Origin: Thaumasiovibrio occultus
GTDB lineage: Bacteria; Pseudomonadota; Gammaproteobacteria; Enterobacterales; Vibrionaceae
NCBI GenBank assembly: GCA_019703815.1
Contig: AP023052.1
Span: forward strand, 2,108,001 to 2,172,000
Reading direction: 5' to 3'
Length of the DNA: 64,000 bases
Part shown: positions 1-10,051 of the stretch, in pieces
How positions within the stretch are numbered: the stretch's first letter is position 1
How the letters are laid out: each line of letters begins with the position of its first letter
Program-made: the position numbers and the translations under genes
The notes under the pieces: generated by a model
The model's database searches: none
Seen by the model: the letters and a program-made list of their open reading frames with translations, nothing else
Told to the model about the DNA's origin: nothing

Positions 1-318
1 GAGTTGCTCAACATGGAGCGTGCGCGAGAGCAAAGGACGCAGTGCCACCGACAGATGAACCGATTCGACAGTTAACAGGTTAGGCTCAGTAAAACCGGCC
101 GGATTTTCCAGACGCGTTTTGCCCATTTCGATACCGAGGCTTGGCCAGAACTGCCATTTCAGATCGCCTTCGATATCGACCACCAGACCGGTGCTTTTTG
201 CCACTTCCTCGGCAATTTTCGGTTTAAATTGGTTTGGATTCACCAATAAGATCAGCAAACTTAATGTGATCACTAGGATGCCAAACACCGCCAGTACGCC
301 TACTAACAGCTTTTTCAT
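1..318 (-). CDS. asmA: AsmA family protein, N-terminal part (gene runs off the left edge)
   Basis: The visible part encodes the first 106 residues; the gene continues past base 1. It starts with MKKLL, has one hydrophobic anchor at about residues 4-27, then LVNPNQFKPKI and a WQFWPSLGIEMG stretch that match the start of AsmA proteins. Family knowledge: AsmA proteins are anchored in the inner membrane, span the periplasm and are linked to outer-membrane biogenesis and lipid transport. The ATG at 316-318 has GAGGG upstream. It lies downstream of udk in the same direction but behind a terminator-like hairpin. E. coli also keeps asmA close to udk (asmA-dcd-udk), which supports the call; dcd is not between them here. 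Confidence 0.85.
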   Translation of the reverse strand, partial: MKKLLVGVLAVFGILVITLSLLILLVNPNQFKPKIAEEVAKSTGLVVDIEGDLKWQFWPSLGIEMGKTRLENPAGFTEPNLLTVESVHLSVALRPLLSRTLHVEQL

Positions 319-419
319 TTTGCCCTCACATCTCAATCGATTCTGCGTTCTACTCTAGCTCGAAGCTGTGACTGAGAAAAGAGGCAACCGCGCTTTCCTG
401 ATCCTATATCTAGAAACGC

Positions 420-445
420 AAAAAGCGCCCCGAAGGACGCTTTTT
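420..445 (-). terminator. Rho-independent terminator downstream of udk
   Basis: The arms AAAAAGCG and CGCTTTTT enclose a ten-base loop. On the minus strand a run of five T follows the stem, so it fits termination of udk; the A-run on the other side could let it act in both directions. Confidence 0.8.
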
Positions 446-473
446 ATCACTTAACGCTTTAGCGCTTGGCGCG

Positions 474-1112
474 TTATGCGCGAAGCAGCTTGCCAATGTG
501 CGCTTTAAGTACATCAACCGCGATACGGTTTTTACCACCACGTGGCACGATGATGTCAGCATATTGCTTTGATGGCTCAATGAATTGCATAAACATTGGG
601 CGAACCGTTTTCTGGTACTGCTCTAGTACCGACTCAACAGTACGGCCACGCTCAGCCACATCACGTTGAATACGGCGCAGCAAGCAGATATCTAACGGCG
701 TGTCCATGAATACGCTCGCGTGCATAAGATCGCGCAGACGCGGATCAGTCAGCAGCAAGATACCTTCCAAAATGATCACCTTCTTTGGTGTCATCAGGGT
801 AGTTTCTGTCATACGGGTGTGCTCAGAGTAGCTGTACTTTGGCACATTAACCGCTTGACCCTTCATCAGCATTTCCAAGTGATCACACAACAGGTTGTGA
901 TCTAGCGCGTTTGGATGGTCATAGTTAGTTTTGACACGATCTTCCATGCTCAGGTGGCTTTGATCACGGTAGTAGCAATCTTCTGTGATCACACCGATTT
1001 GCTCGTCACCTACCTTTTCGCGTAACTCATTGTACACAGTGTTAGCAATCAGACTCTTACCCGATGCAGATGCACCCGCAATACCGATAATGACACAAGA
1101 ATGTTCAGACAT
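474..1112 (-). CDS. udk: Uridine kinase
   Basis: 212 residues, normal for Udk (213 in E. coli). It phosphorylates uridine and cytidine to UMP and CMP in the cytoplasmic pyrimidine salvage pathway, using GTP or ATP. The P-loop GASASGKS is at residues 13-20, followed by a YYRDQSHL segment typical of the family and a [14 protein letters not shown] strand. The ATG is preceded by AGGTG at about 1119-1123, giving the same N-terminus as the E. coli enzyme ([15 protein letters not shown]). It is transcribed with the neighbouring apbC and asmA but has its own 112-bp upstream gap and a terminator after it, so it may be monocistronic. Confidence 0.97.
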   Translation of the reverse strand: MSEHSCVIIGIAGASASGKSLIANTVYNELREKVGDEQIGVITEDCYYRDQSHLSMEDRVKTNYDHPNALDHNLLCDHLEMLMKGQAVNVPKYSYSEHTRMTETTLMTPKKVIILEGILLLTDPRLRDLMHASVFMDTPLDICLLRRIQRDVAERGRTVESVLEQYQKTVRPMFMQFIEPSKQYADIIVPRGGKNRIAVDVLKAHIGKLLRA

Positions 1113-1224
1113 AGAAAAGCACCTGTTAAACGACTGGCAGGGAGATAATAAACTGCGGAATTATAGGCAGTTCATACATCACTTACCAGAAAAAATAAGA
1201 CATTGCGCACGTTTTTAATCGGTT

Positions 1225-2265
1225 TTATACAGGCTGCATAAAGATTGGCAATGCAGCCTTGCCAATGTTCCAGTACATCGCGACCACGATTCGCTCGGCC
1301 ATTTGGCAATAGCGTTGCGCGATATCACCGTGTGGATCCGCCATCACCGTCGGTAGACCCGCATCGAGATGTTCACGAATTTGAATATGCAGTGGCAACT
1401 GCGCCAGTAAGGTGAGTCCCGCCTCTTGTGCCAATTTCGCCGCACCGCCACACCCAAAGATCGTCTCTTCATGACCACATTGACTGCATTGATGATAACT
1501 CATGTTTTCCACGATGCCCGAGACCGGTACGCCCACTTTTTCAAACATCGCGACACCTTTGCGCACATCAGCCAACGCCAAATCTTGAGGCGTCGTCACC
1601 ACCACGGCCGATGTCACCGGAATTTGTTGCGCCAAGGTCAATTGAATATCACCCGTCCCCGGCGGCAAATCGATCACCAAATAGTCGAGATCAGGCCACG
1701 CGGTTTCTTTCAGTAACTGCTGCAAGGCTTTGGATGCCATCGGCCCACGCCAAATCGCCGCATCGGCATCATCAATCAGGTAACCTATCGAGTTGGTCGC
1801 GATACCATGGCACATCACCGGCTGCATCAGCTTGCCATCTAGGGTTTCCGGATGCTGGCCATGACTGCCCAACATGGTTGGTAACGACGGGCCATAAATA
1901 TCGGCGTCCAGCAACCCAACCGTCGCGCCAAATTGCTTGAGCGCAAATGCCAAATTCGCCGCAGTGGCCGATTTACCGACCCCACCCTTGCCGGAACTGA
2001 CCGCGATGATGTTTTTTACCTTCGGTAAGAGTTGCCCTGTGGCCGCTTGCAATGGCTGAACCGCAATCTCGACATCGAGCGTTACCCCGTCGCGCGCTGC
2101 CCATGCAATCAGTGTGTCTTTTAGCTCACCACAAGCAAATGGCAGCACTAAATGCACCCCGTTTTCCGATGCTGAGATCCTTGAACAATGATCCGCCCAA
2201 TCACTGGGTAACAGGGGGTGTGAATACTGATTAAGCCAAAGTTGAATTTGCGCTTTATCTACCAT
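1225..2265 (-). CDS. apbC: Mrp/ApbC family iron-sulfur cluster carrier ATPase
   Basis: 346 residues from the ATG at 2265. An upstream in-frame TTG would add seven residues, but AAAGAG is well spaced for the ATG at 2265. This P-loop ATPase of the Mrp/NBP35 family is thought to carry or assemble Fe-S clusters in the cytoplasm. Visible signs are a short N-terminal MIP18-like region (about 1-75), the deviant Walker A SSGKGGVGKS at about residues 90-99, YLVIDLPPGTGD, and the C-terminal CSQCG motif that supplies the cluster-binding CxxC. It is divergent from metG, the same pairing as mrp/metG in E. coli. Confidence 0.93.
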   Translation of the reverse strand: MVDKAQIQLWLNQYSHPLLPSDWADHCSRISASENGVHLVLPFACGELKDTLIAWAARDGVTLDVEIAVQPLQAATGQLLPKVKNIIAVSSGKGGVGKSATAANLAFALKQFGATVGLLDADIYGPSLPTMLGSHGQHPETLDGKLMQPVMCHGIATNSIGYLIDDADAAIWRGPMASKALQQLLKETAWPDLDYLVIDLPPGTGDIQLTLAQQIPVTSAVVVTTPQDLALADVRKGVAMFEKVGVPVSGIVENMSYHQCSQCGHEETIFGCGGAAKLAQEAGLTLLAQLPLHIQIREHLDAGLPTVMADPHGDIAQRYCQMAERIVVAMYWNIGKAALPIFMQPV

Positions 2266-2474
2266 AGCCATCTCTTTAATTAGCAAGTTTCGCGTCGTTA
2301 TTCATGTTAAGGGATCTCAGCGGATATTTCGCCACCAGATTTATTAGGGGGATTGTTCCAAGGCATCAGCTTTTTGCCTCCAAAAATCATCAGCCCCTAG
2401 GCAGGGCGGGGGCTATCAGGTAATATCAGAGGTTCGATTTTCCATTTACCCATCAAGAAGCGAAAAACGTAACT

Positions 2475-4523
2475 ATGACTGCAAACTCAAGAAAAATGCT
2501 AGTTACCTGCGCCCTACCATATGCCAACGGTTCGATTCACCTTGGCCATATGCTGGAGCATATCCAAGCGGATATCTGGGTGCGTTACCAACGCCTGCGC
2601 GGCAATGAAGTTCACTTTATTTGTGCTGATGACGCACACGGCACACCAATCATGCTGAAAGCGCAACAGATGGGAATGGCACCAGAAGAAATGATCGCTG
2701 AGGTGAGCAAAGAACACCAAGCAGATTTCGCTGGCTTTGACATCAGTTTTGACAACTACCACAGCACACACTCTGACGAGAACCGTGAGCTGGCGTCTTT
2801 CGTTTACAACCAGCTGAAAAGCAACGGTTACATCACTAGCCGCACCATTTCTCAGCTGTTTGACCCAGAAAAAGAAATGTTCCTGCCAGACCGTTTCGTT
2901 AAAGGCACATGCCCGAAATGTAAAGCAGACGACCAATACGGCGACAACTGTGATAACTGTGGTGAAACCTACAGCCCAACCGAGTTGATCGACCCGAAAT
3001 CAGCGGTATCAGGTGCCACCCCAATCATGAAAGATTCGGTGCACTTCTTCTTCGACTTGCCACAGTTTGAAACCATGTTGAAAGACTGGACCAAATCGGG
3101 TGCGCTACAAGAAGAAACCGCGAACAAAATGCAAGAGTGGTTCGAGTCTGGCCTACAACAGTGGGATATTTCACGTGACGCACCATACTTTGGCTTTGAG
3201 ATCCCAGGCGAGAAAGACAAGTTCTTCTACGTGTGGCTAGACGCGCCAATCGGTTACATGGGCTCGTTCAAAAACCTGTGTGACAAGCGCGGCGATCTGA
3301 GCTTCGACGAGTTCTGGGGCAAAGATAGCACCACTGAGCTTTACCACTTCATCGGTAAAGATATTGTCTACTTCCACAGCCTATTCTGGCCAGCGATGCT
3401 CGACGGCGCGGGTTTCCGCAAGCCAAACAACGTTTACGTTCACGGCTATGTCACCGTGAATGGCGCGAAGATGTCAAAATCAAAAGGCACCTTCATTAAA
3501 GCGGCGACGTACTTGCAGCACCTAGACCCAGAGTGTCTACGTTATTACTATGCGGCGAAGCTAAACAGCCGTATTGATGATCTTGATCTCAACCTAGAAG
3601 ACTTCACGCAGCGTGTTAACGCCGATGTGGTCAACAAGATCGTTAACCTAGCCTCACGTAACGCCGGTTTCATTACCAAGCGTTTTGATGGTCAACTAGC
3701 TGCAGAGTTTGCTGAGCCTGCGCTTTACAAAGAGTTCACTGATGCATCGCAACGCATTGCGGAGCTTTACGAAGCGCGTGAGTTTGGCCGTGCGATCCGT
3801 GAGATCACCGCACTGGCTGATAAAGCGAACCAATACGTTGACGAGAAAGCCCCTTGGGTTGTGGCGAAAGAAGAAGGCAAAGATCAGGAACTCCAAGCGA
3901 TCTGCTCTGTGGGTATCAACCTGTTCCGCGTACTAATGGCGTACCTGAAACCTGTGATGCCAAACCTGGCTGAGCGTACAGAAGCGTTCCTCAACGAAAC
4001 GCTAACCTGGGAAGGTATCGCACAGCCGCTAACCGGCCACCAAATTTCGGCATTTAAAGCGCTATTCAACCGTATCGATCCGAAGCACGTTGAAGCGATG
4101 ATTGAAACCTCTAAAGCGGATGCTGCGGCTGAACAAGCGGCAAAAGAAGCGGCAGAGAAGAAAGCAGCGGGCCCGCTTGCTGACGAACCAATCGCGCCAG
4201 AAATTGAGTTTGACGACTTTGCCAAGATTGATCTACGCATTGCCAAAATCATCTCGTGTGAGTCAGTGCCAAAAGCGGACAAACTGCTGAAGTTCCAACT
4301 GGATCTCGGTGGTGAAACTCGCCAAGTATTCTCGGGTATTAAGTCAGCTTACAACCCTGAAGATTTGGTCGGCAAACTGACCGTTGTCGTGGCTAACCTA
4401 AAACCACGTAAGATGAAGTTCGGCATGTCTGAAGGAATGATCCTTGCCGCTGGTCCTGGCGGCAAAGATCTATGGCTACTTGAGCCGCACGAAGGTGCAC
4501 AACCTGGCATGCGCGTAATGTAA
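2475..4523 (+). CDS. metG: Methionyl-tRNA synthetase
   Basis: 682 residues (E. coli 677). A class I aminoacyl-tRNA synthetase that charges tRNA-Met, hence needed for initiation and elongation. The HIGH signature appears as HLGH at about residues 22-25 and KMSKS near 332. A zinc knuckle has CPKC and CDNC around residues 146-162. The last 100 residues (from about [11 protein letters not shown]) form the C-terminal OB-fold tRNA-binding and dimerisation domain, reached through an Ala/Lys-rich linker (about 545-570). It is divergent from apbC across a 209-bp gap and is followed by a strong terminator. Confidence 0.98.
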   Translation: MTANSRKMLVTCALPYANGSIHLGHMLEHIQADIWVRYQRLRGNEVHFICADDAHGTPIMLKAQQMGMAPEEMIAEVSKEHQADFAGFDISFDNYHSTHSDENRELASFVYNQLKSNGYITSRTISQLFDPEKEMFLPDRFVKGTCPKCKADDQYGDNCDNCGETYSPTELIDPKSAVSGATPIMKDSVHFFFDLPQFETMLKDWTKSGALQEETANKMQEWFESGLQQWDISRDAPYFGFEIPGEKDKFFYVWLDAPIGYMGSFKNLCDKRGDLSFDEFWGKDSTTELYHFIGKDIVYFHSLFWPAMLDGAGFRKPNNVYVHGYVTVNGAKMSKSKGTFIKAATYLQHLDPECLRYYYAAKLNSRIDDLDLNLEDFTQRVNADVVNKIVNLASRNAGFITKRFDGQLAAEFAEPALYKEFTDASQRIAELYEAREFGRAIREITALADKANQYVDEKAPWVVAKEEGKDQELQAICSVGINLFRVLMAYLKPVMPNLAERTEAFLNETLTWEGIAQPLTGHQISAFKALFNRIDPKHVEAMIETSKADAAAEQAAKEAAEKKAAGPLADEPIAPEIEFDDFAKIDLRIAKIISCESVPKADKLLKFQLDLGGETRQVFSGIKSAYNPEDLVGKLTVVVANLKPRKMKFGMSEGMILAAGPGGKDLWLLEPHEGAQPGMRVM

Positions 4524-4543
4524 TCCAGACTAACGCTTTCCTA

Positions 4544-4570
4544 AGCCCGCATTGATTGCGGGCTTTTTTA
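4544..4570 (+). terminator. Rho-independent terminator of metG
   Basis: The stem AGCCCGC / GCGGGCT with a seven-base loop is followed by a T-run, 20 bases after the metG stop codon. Confidence 0.88.
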
Positions 4571-4723
4571 TTGCCTGCAAACGACAACGCACTTTTCAAG
4601 TCATCCCACCTCCTGTCCGACACAACATCTCACTCTTGCCCTCCTCGGCGAATTTGCCTTCTCTCGCCGTTTTCGCAATAATCGTCGCACTTTCCTTTTG
4701 AGCATATTTCCTGGAGATCAACG

Positions 4724-4966
4724 ATGGCATGTGGCTGTGGTACTGACCATAATGATGGTAAAGCGGTAGTCGATAGACTCAAAACTAAAGGCTTTGAGCA
4801 ACGCCAACTCAAACAGAGCTACGATATTCCGTGTGAATGTGGCAAACACTTTACCATGGTGACACACCGCGATCAGTGCCCGCATTGTGGCATGGTGTAC
4901 GGTGTAACTCCGTGTAGCCAACACGATCCTGCCAACATCAAAGCGGCCGGTATCAACTACGCATAA
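4724..4966 (+). CDS. Small Cys-rich putative zinc-binding protein
   Basis: An 80-residue protein that I cannot name. It begins MACGCGTD and carries seven cysteines, arranged as CGC at the N-terminus, CEC in the middle, CPHC (about residues 51-54) and a final Cys at about 63, plus several histidines. The spacing suggests one or two zinc knuckles. There is no signal peptide or membrane segment, so it is probably cytoplasmic. GGAG lies eight bases before the ATG, the gene has its own upstream gap, and a bidirectional terminator follows it, so it is a credible monocistronic gene. It could instead bind Fe-S or copper; function is unknown. Confidence 0.75.
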   Translation: MACGCGTDHNDGKAVVDRLKTKGFEQRQLKQSYDIPCECGKHFTMVTHRDQCPHCGMVYGVTPCSQHDPANIKAAGINYA

Positions 4967-5013
4967 GCAAGACTCAATGTCTTTGTCTCGGTATTCACTG
5001 AGGGTAAAACGAC

Positions 5014-5036
5014 AAAAGGGCCAATGGCCCTTTTTC
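5014..5036. terminator. Bidirectional terminator between convergent genes
   Basis: A near-perfect palindrome, AAAAGGGCC / GGCCCTTTTT with a short AAT loop, sits between the small Cys-rich gene (+) and the endopeptidase gene (-). The A-run and T-run allow it to serve both strands. Confidence 0.85.
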
Positions 5037-5067
5037 TTTATGTCGACTAACCGCTCACTTGTCGTCG

Positions 5068-6495
5068 TTACGACGTGCGTAATTGACTGTTGATAGCGTC
5101 AAGTAACGCCGTCTGCAATTTCTGCAAATTGGTGATGAAGACGTCTTTTTCCAGCTCTTTCAACGGCACCCCATTCGGTAGCGGGAACGTCATCGCGTTC
5201 ACGGCTGAATTGCGGTGAATTAACTCGTAGTGCAAATGCGGGCCGGTGGAGCGCCCAGTATTGCCACTCAGGCCAATCTTTTGACCAATCGCCACTTCAT
5301 CACCCACTTCCACTAGGCGCTCATCGAGGTGCAAATAGCGCGTCATGTAGTCGCGGCCGTGGCGGATCACGATGTAATTACCGGCGGCATAGTGGTATTC
5401 AGATTTAACCACAGTGCCAGAGGCTGTAGTCAGTACATTGGTCCCTCTCGGCACGGCGAAATCCGTTCCTTTGTGGGCACGAACTTGACCGGTGATCGGG
5501 TGAACCCGTCGTGGGTTAAAGTGCGAGCTGATACGGAACGATTTTTCCAACGGCAGACGGGAGAAACCATCTTCCATGCTCTGCCCTTCGTTATCGTAAA
5601 AATACCCATCGGCATGTCGCATCGCGGTTAAATCGCCATCTTTGCTCTGGTAGGTAAAGCCGAGCACACGGCCATGACCAATCGCGCGGCCATCAAAAAA
5701 CTCTTTTTCAAGGCTCACCGCGAATCGGTCACCTTCATGGACTTGTTCACTAAAGTCAAAGCGCCACTGCAGCATGCTCACCAGTTGCTTAATTTGACTA
5801 TTCGACAAGCCCGCTTGTAAGGCCGCATCATAAAAGGTAGTGGTCACTTCACCGGCCACAATCAACTGCTGAGTGTTACCGACCACATCGATAATGTTGA
5901 AATCGAACAAGGCGATGTTGCGCTCAAAGCGGTATTTTCGCTGCTTTGAATGATCGTAAATACTGATTTCGTTGATCCGCGGCACGGAAGCGCCAAAGGC
6001 CGTTTGGTCGGTTTCAACCACCCACTCAATGAACATCCCTTCATCGATAAATCGAAAGGCGCTCGAATAGCCACCTTTGCGATCGCTTTGCAGCTTTGGC
6101 TGCTCACGACGAAACGCACTGATCACATTCTCGTAGTCGAGCGAAAGATTCAGTCCGTGCTTGATCAAAATATCTTGTAAGTTGTTGTCGTTTTTTCCAA
6201 TCGCGTAGGAGAACACGGTCAAGCCATCATCGAGCTTTAACGCCAATTCATCTTGCTCTAATTGAAATTCGGGCGCATTGGGATCCATATCAGCCGCATC
6301 AAAGGTCGGTGTGGCTTCGCTCGCTGGTTGGGCGGCGATGGTTGTGCTGGAGGGGTCAAGGCTGTCTGCCGACTGGGGCTGCCACAATACAGCGACCCCA
6401 GCGACGATAACGAGCCCGATTAACGCATATTTATTATATTTAGCCTGCTGAGTGCGCTTCCCCTTCGGCAGGTAATTGAGTTTGTTTTTGAACAT
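5068..6495 (-). CDS. mepM: Murein DD-endopeptidase, MepM/YebA-like (peptidase M23)
   Basis: 475 residues (E. coli MepM 440). It is expected to cut D-Ala-mDAP cross-links in peptidoglycan so that new strands can be inserted. An N-terminal anchor lies at about residues 24-40, followed by a linker, a substrate-groove region, and the LytM/M23 domain at about 340-445. The zinc-site motifs HKGTDFAVP and HLHYEL are intact, as is the YLHLDE histidine. The start overlaps the end of znuA by 56 bp on the same strand, and E. coli yebA is also beside znuA. The upstream ribosome-binding site is weak, so the exact start is less certain than the identity. Confidence 0.9.
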   Translation of the reverse strand: MFKNKLNYLPKGKRTQQAKYNKYALIGLVIVAGVAVLWQPQSADSLDPSSTTIAAQPASEATPTFDAADMDPNAPEFQLEQDELALKLDDGLTVFSYAIGKNDNNLQDILIKHGLNLSLDYENVISAFRREQPKLQSDRKGGYSSAFRFIDEGMFIEWVVETDQTAFGASVPRINEISIYDHSKQRKYRFERNIALFDFNIIDVVGNTQQLIVAGEVTTTFYDAALQAGLSNSQIKQLVSMLQWRFDFSEQVHEGDRFAVSLEKEFFDGRAIGHGRVLGFTYQSKDGDLTAMRHADGYFYDNEGQSMEDGFSRLPLEKSFRISSHFNPRRVHPITGQVRAHKGTDFAVPRGTNVLTTASGTVVKSEYHYAAGNYIVIRHGRDYMTRYLHLDERLVEVGDEVAIGQKIGLSGNTGRSTGPHLHYELIHRNSAVNAMTFPLPNGVPLKELEKDVFITNLQKLQTALLDAINSQLRTS

Positions 6496-7381
6496 CTAAA
6501 CACTGCGTAAACTGAGCTGCTAATTGCTCAAGAAAGACAAAATAACTTCCTGCGCTAACAGGAATCGTGCTGGCCACAGGGTCAAGCTCACCGACTTTCA
6601 CCTCAGTGCCACGCACAATACTATTAATCACTGCTGGTTCAAACTGGGGCTCTTTAAATACACACACCGCCTGATCATCAGCAAGTTGACGCTTTATCGC
6701 TACTAAGGTTTTTGCGCCCGGACGACGGTCCGGTGACACCGTGAAGTGACCAAGATGGTTCAAGCCATATTCACGCTCGAAGTAACCATATGCATCGTGA
6801 AACACAAAGTAGCCATTCGTGCGCACGGGAGCAAGGCTTTCTTCTATCTGTTGCGATATAGACTGGAGATTCTGGTTAAATGCCGCAAGATTTGCTTGGT
6901 AATGTTCACCATTCGCCGGATCAAGTTCAACTAACTTGGCGGTGATCACGGTAGCAACTTGCTGCGCTTGTTGAGGACCAAGCCAAATATGCGGGTCAAT
7001 CGTTCCTTCGCCATGGTTATGGCCATCATGGCTATGGTCGTCATGACCATCTTCGTAGTGATAAAAATCAATCCCCGGCTGTGCCGTCAGCGCGAACGCA
7101 TTATCAAGGTTTGGCGTTATGCGGGAAAGGAAGGTTTCCAGCTCAGGACCGAGCCAAATAAACAGATCGGCGTCTTTCACCAACTGCAAATCCGAAGGAC
7201 GCAGCGCGAAATCATGCGGCGATGAGCCATCAGGCAGTAACTGATGGGTCTGTGCAACGCCTTGCGTTAACTCAGTCACAATCATGTTCAACGGTTTAAC
7301 CGTTGTGACAACAGAAAATTGGGCACTTGCCATACTACTAAACACGGTTAGCAGCACTAACCAATAGAATTTACGCATCAT
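6440..7381 (-). CDS. znuA: Zinc ABC transporter, periplasmic zinc-binding protein
   Basis: 313 residues. The signal peptide MMRKFYWLVLLTVFSSMASA is followed by a cluster A-I substrate-binding protein. Likely zinc ligands are in SSPHDFALRP, DPHIWLG and FHDAYGYFE. A histidine-rich mobile loop (HDDHSHDGHNHGEG, about residues 113-127) lies between the first two and is typical of ZnuA. It captures zinc in the periplasm for ZnuBC. It is divergent from znuCB over an 85-bp gap that carries a Zur-like operator, so both arms are probably derepressed in zinc starvation. Confidence 0.96.
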   Translation of the reverse strand: MMRKFYWLVLLTVFSSMASAQFSVVTTVKPLNMIVTELTQGVAQTHQLLPDGSSPHDFALRPSDLQLVKDADLFIWLGPELETFLSRITPNLDNAFALTAQPGIDFYHYEDGHDDHSHDGHNHGEGTIDPHIWLGPQQAQQVATVITAKLVELDPANGEHYQANLAAFNQNLQSISQQIEESLAPVRTNGYFVFHDAYGYFEREYGLNHLGHFTVSPDRRPGAKTLVAIKRQLADDQAVCVFKEPQFEPAVINSIVRGTEVKVGELDPVASTIPVSAGSYFVFLEQLAAQFTQCLDVQKQTQLPAEGEAHSAG

Positions 7382-7423
7382 CTTTTCGGTAACCTCAAAA
7401 AATTTATCAGCTCGAGGGGAAAA

Positions 7424-7440
7424 GATGTTACATTATAACA
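7424..7440. promoter_or_regulatory. Zur-like operator between znuA and znuC
   Basis: An A/T-rich imperfect palindrome, GATGTTACATTATAACA, lies in the short divergent gap. It resembles the gammaproteobacterial Zur box with TGTTA / TAACA half sites around an AT centre. Position between znuA and znuCB fits repression of both by zinc-loaded Zur. Confidence 0.65.
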
Positions 7441-7466
7441 AACGCAAAAATCAAACCTGAAAAAAC

Positions 7467-8258
7467 ATGTCTTATCTGATCAAGCTAGATACGGTGACTG
7501 TCAGTTTTAATAACCGTCACGTCCTCGACAATGTGTCTCTGGCGCTTAACGCCGGCGAAATTACCACCCTGATCGGCCCAAATGGCGCAGGGAAATCGAC
7601 GCTGGTAAAAGTCGTCACTGGTTTACACACTACTTTTCTAGGCACGGTACATCGTAAACCGGGCCTGCGCATTGGCTACGTACCCCAAAAGTTGGCGTTA
7701 AACAGTACGTTACCACTGAACGTTGAACGCTTTATGCGCCTCGCTGGCAAAGTCACGGTTGATGAGATCAATCACGCACTACAGCAAGTGAAAGCGGAAC
7801 ACTTACTTCACGCCGACATGCATAAGCTCTCGGGTGGTGAAACCCAACGTGTACTGCTGGCAAGAGCGTTGTTGCGTCGACCGCATCTTTTGGTCTTGGA
7901 TGAGCCGGTGCAAGGTGTCGATGTCAATGGTCAACTTGAAATGTATGCGCTTATTGGTCAACTGCGTGAAACCCTCAGTTGCGCAATTTTAATGGTGTCC
8001 CATGATTTACATTTGGTGATGGCACAAACCGATCACGTGATTTGTTTGCATCATCATGTCTGCTGTCACGGCTCGCCAGAAGCGATCAGCCAACACCCAG
8101 AATACGTGGCGCTGTTTGGTCGCCAATCTGCCGAGCAACTGGCGCTGTATCATCACCACCATAACCACGATCACGATTTGGCCGGCAATGCAGTGGGCCC
8201 TTGCCAACACGATCACAACGATGATCATCATTCGGGTAAGGAGCACGGCCATGTTTGA
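7467..8258 (+). CDS. znuC: Zinc ABC transporter, ATP-binding protein
   Basis: 263 residues. The ABC ATPase motifs are all present: Walker [10 protein letters not shown] near residues 38-46, the signature LSGGETQR, Walker B HLLVLDEP and the switch histidine in MVSHDLH. The C-terminal 40 residues are very His/Asp-rich (HHHHNHDHD and HDHNDDHH), probably sensing or buffering zinc at the membrane. It overlaps znuB by 8 bp, indicating translational coupling. Confidence 0.96.
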   Translation: MSYLIKLDTVTVSFNNRHVLDNVSLALNAGEITTLIGPNGAGKSTLVKVVTGLHTTFLGTVHRKPGLRIGYVPQKLALNSTLPLNVERFMRLAGKVTVDEINHALQQVKAEHLLHADMHKLSGGETQRVLLARALLRRPHLLVLDEPVQGVDVNGQLEMYALIGQLRETLSCAILMVSHDLHLVMAQTDHVICLHHHVCCHGSPEAISQHPEYVALFGRQSAEQLALYHHHHNHDHDLAGNAVGPCQHDHNDDHHSGKEHGHV

Positions 8259-9036
8259 TCTGTTACTCCCCGCTTTGCTCGCTGGACTTGGAATTGCGGT
8301 TTTCGCTGGCCCGCTCGGCTCATTTGTGGTGTGGCGAAAGATGGCCTATTTTGGCGATACCCTATCTCACGCCTCTTTGCTTGGGGTTGCCCTTGGCTTG
8401 TTGCTGAATGTTAACCTTAATTTGGCTATCGTGGTGTGCTGTTTAATTCTTGCTGTCGTGCTCGTTGGTTTGCAACGCCAACAGCTCATCGCAACTGACA
8501 CCCTGCTGGGGATTCTGGCACATAGCGCCCTGTCGCTTGGGATGGTGTCGATCAGCTTTATGGACAATATCCGCGTTGATTTGATGGCCTACCTGTTCGG
8601 CGATTTACTCTCCATTACCCCGCAAGATCTGTATTGGATTTTTGGCGGTATGGTGGTCGTGTTGGGGTTGCTCTATAAACTCTGGCAACCGCTATTGGCT
8701 ATGACAGTCAGTGAAGAAATGGCCCGCGTTGAAGGGCATAATGTCGACCGTTTAAAGCTGCTTTTGATGTTGATGATCGGCCTTGTCATCGCTGTCGCGA
8801 TGAAATTTGTCGGCGCGCTGATCATTACCTCGCTGCTGCTGATCCCCGCAGCCACAGCACGTCGTTTTGCAAAAAGTCCTGAGTCGATGGCACTGATGGC
8901 CTCACTCTTTGGTTGCTTCGCCGTTATTGGCGGCCTTTTCCTGTCGTGGCATTGGGACACGCCAGCGGGGCCATCGGTTGTGGTGAGCGCAGCCCTGCTC
9001 TTTTTGCTTAGCCAAACGCTACCCGCACGTACTTAA
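8251..9036 (+). CDS. znuB: Zinc ABC transporter, permease
   Basis: 261 residues from the ATG at 8251 ([14 protein letters not shown]). The open frame extends further upstream, but that part lies inside znuC in another frame and has no membrane character. The protein is hydrophobic throughout, with about seven to eight membrane segments, and contains [21 protein letters not shown] and the family's [14 protein letters not shown] region. It forms the zinc channel with ZnuC. A bidirectional terminator follows. Confidence 0.95.
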   Translation: MFDLLLPALLAGLGIAVFAGPLGSFVVWRKMAYFGDTLSHASLLGVALGLLLNVNLNLAIVVCCLILAVVLVGLQRQQLIATDTLLGILAHSALSLGMVSISFMDNIRVDLMAYLFGDLLSITPQDLYWIFGGMVVVLGLLYKLWQPLLAMTVSEEMARVEGHNVDRLKLLLMLMIGLVIAVAMKFVGALIITSLLLIPAATARRFAKSPESMALMASLFGCFAVIGGLFLSWHWDTPAGPSVVVSAALLFLLSQTLPART

Positions 9037-9133
9037 TGAACGTGCGATGTATCTGTGTATCGCATCGATTGTTTGTCCATCACGCCGATGCGTGGAAAAA
9101 TGCAACATTATGTGTGAAAACATAGAGTCATAA

Positions 9134-9161
9134 AAAATGCCGCTCGATGAGCGGCATTTTT
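9134..9161. terminator. Bidirectional terminator, znuB / sucD
   Basis: Stem AAAAATGCCGCTC / GAGCGGCATTTTT with a small loop, between the convergent znuB (+) and sucD (-) ends; it would close the long sdh-suc transcript. Confidence 0.87.
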
Positions 9162-9178
9162 GTTTGTGCGTTGGAAAC

Positions 9179-10051
9179 TTACCAACCTGTCACTTCACGC
9201 AGCGCCTTACCGATATCAGCAAGACTATTCACGGTGCGAACACCGGCCGCTTCTAGCGCAGCAAACTTATCTGCCGCCGTGCCTTTACCGCCAGAGATAA
9301 TCGCACCCGCGTGACCCATACGCTTACCTGGAGGCGCTGTCACACCCGCAATGTAAGATACCACCGGCTTGGTGACGTTATCTTTGATAAACGCTGCCGC
9401 TTCTTCTTCAGCAGTACCGCCGATCTCACCGATCATCACGATAGCTTCAGTTTCTGGATCGTCTTGGAACAGTTTCAGGATATCGATGAAGTTTGAGCCT
9501 GGGATCGGATCACCACCAATACCGACACAAGTAGACTGACCAAAACCTTCGTCTGTCGTTTGCTTAACCGCTTCATAGGTCAACGTACCTGAGCGCGACA
9601 CAATACCGACTTTACCTTTACGGTGAATGTGACCTGGCATGATGCCGATCTTACACTCATCTGGCGTGATCACACCCGGACAGTTAGGACCAATCATGCG
9701 TACACCAGCTTGATCAAGACGCACTTTTACTTCCAGCATATCAAGCGTCGGAATACCTTCGGTGATCGTCACAATCAGCTCGATACCGGCGTTAATCGCT
9801 TCCAAAATCGCGTCTTTACAGAACGGCGCAGGTACGTAAATCACCGATGCTGTCGCACCCGTTGCTTCCACCGCATCACGCACGGTATTGAACACTGGTA
9901 AGCCAAGATGAGTTGTACCGCCTTTGCCTGGCGATACACCACCAACCATTTGTGTACCGTAAGCAATCGCCTGCTCTGAATGGAACGTACCCTGTCCACC
10001 AGTGAAGCCCTGGCAAATAACTTTTGTATCCTTGTTAATCAGTACAGACAT
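9179..10051 (-). CDS. sucD: Succinyl-CoA synthetase, alpha subunit
   Basis: 290 residues, normal length. With SucC it converts succinyl-CoA to succinate with substrate-level phosphorylation in the TCA cycle. The CoA-binding Rossmann region ([15 protein letters not shown], residues 16-30) and the phosphohistidine loop [14 protein letters not shown] near 246-259 are both visible. Its ATG shares one base with the sucC stop codon. Last gene of the sdhCDAB-sucABCD run. Confidence 0.98.
   Translation of the reverse strand: MSVLINKDTKVICQGFTGGQGTFHSEQAIAYGTQMVGGVSPGKGGTTHLGLPVFNTVRDAVEATGATASVIYVPAPFCKDAILEAINAGIELIVTITEGIPTLDMLEVKVRLDQAGVRMIGPNCPGVITPDECKIGIMPGHIHRKGKVGIVSRSGTLTYEAVKQTTDEGFGQSTCVGIGGDPIPGSNFIDILKLFQDDPETEAIVMIGEIGGTAEEEAAAFIKDNVTKPVVSYIAGVTAPPGKRMGHAGAIISGGKGTAADKFAALEAAGVRTVNSLADIGKALREVTGW

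Noticed and set aside
8056-8250. Long N-terminal extension of ZnuB
   Set aside because: It lies inside znuC in another frame, is not hydrophobic, and the ATG at 8251 gives the normal permease length.
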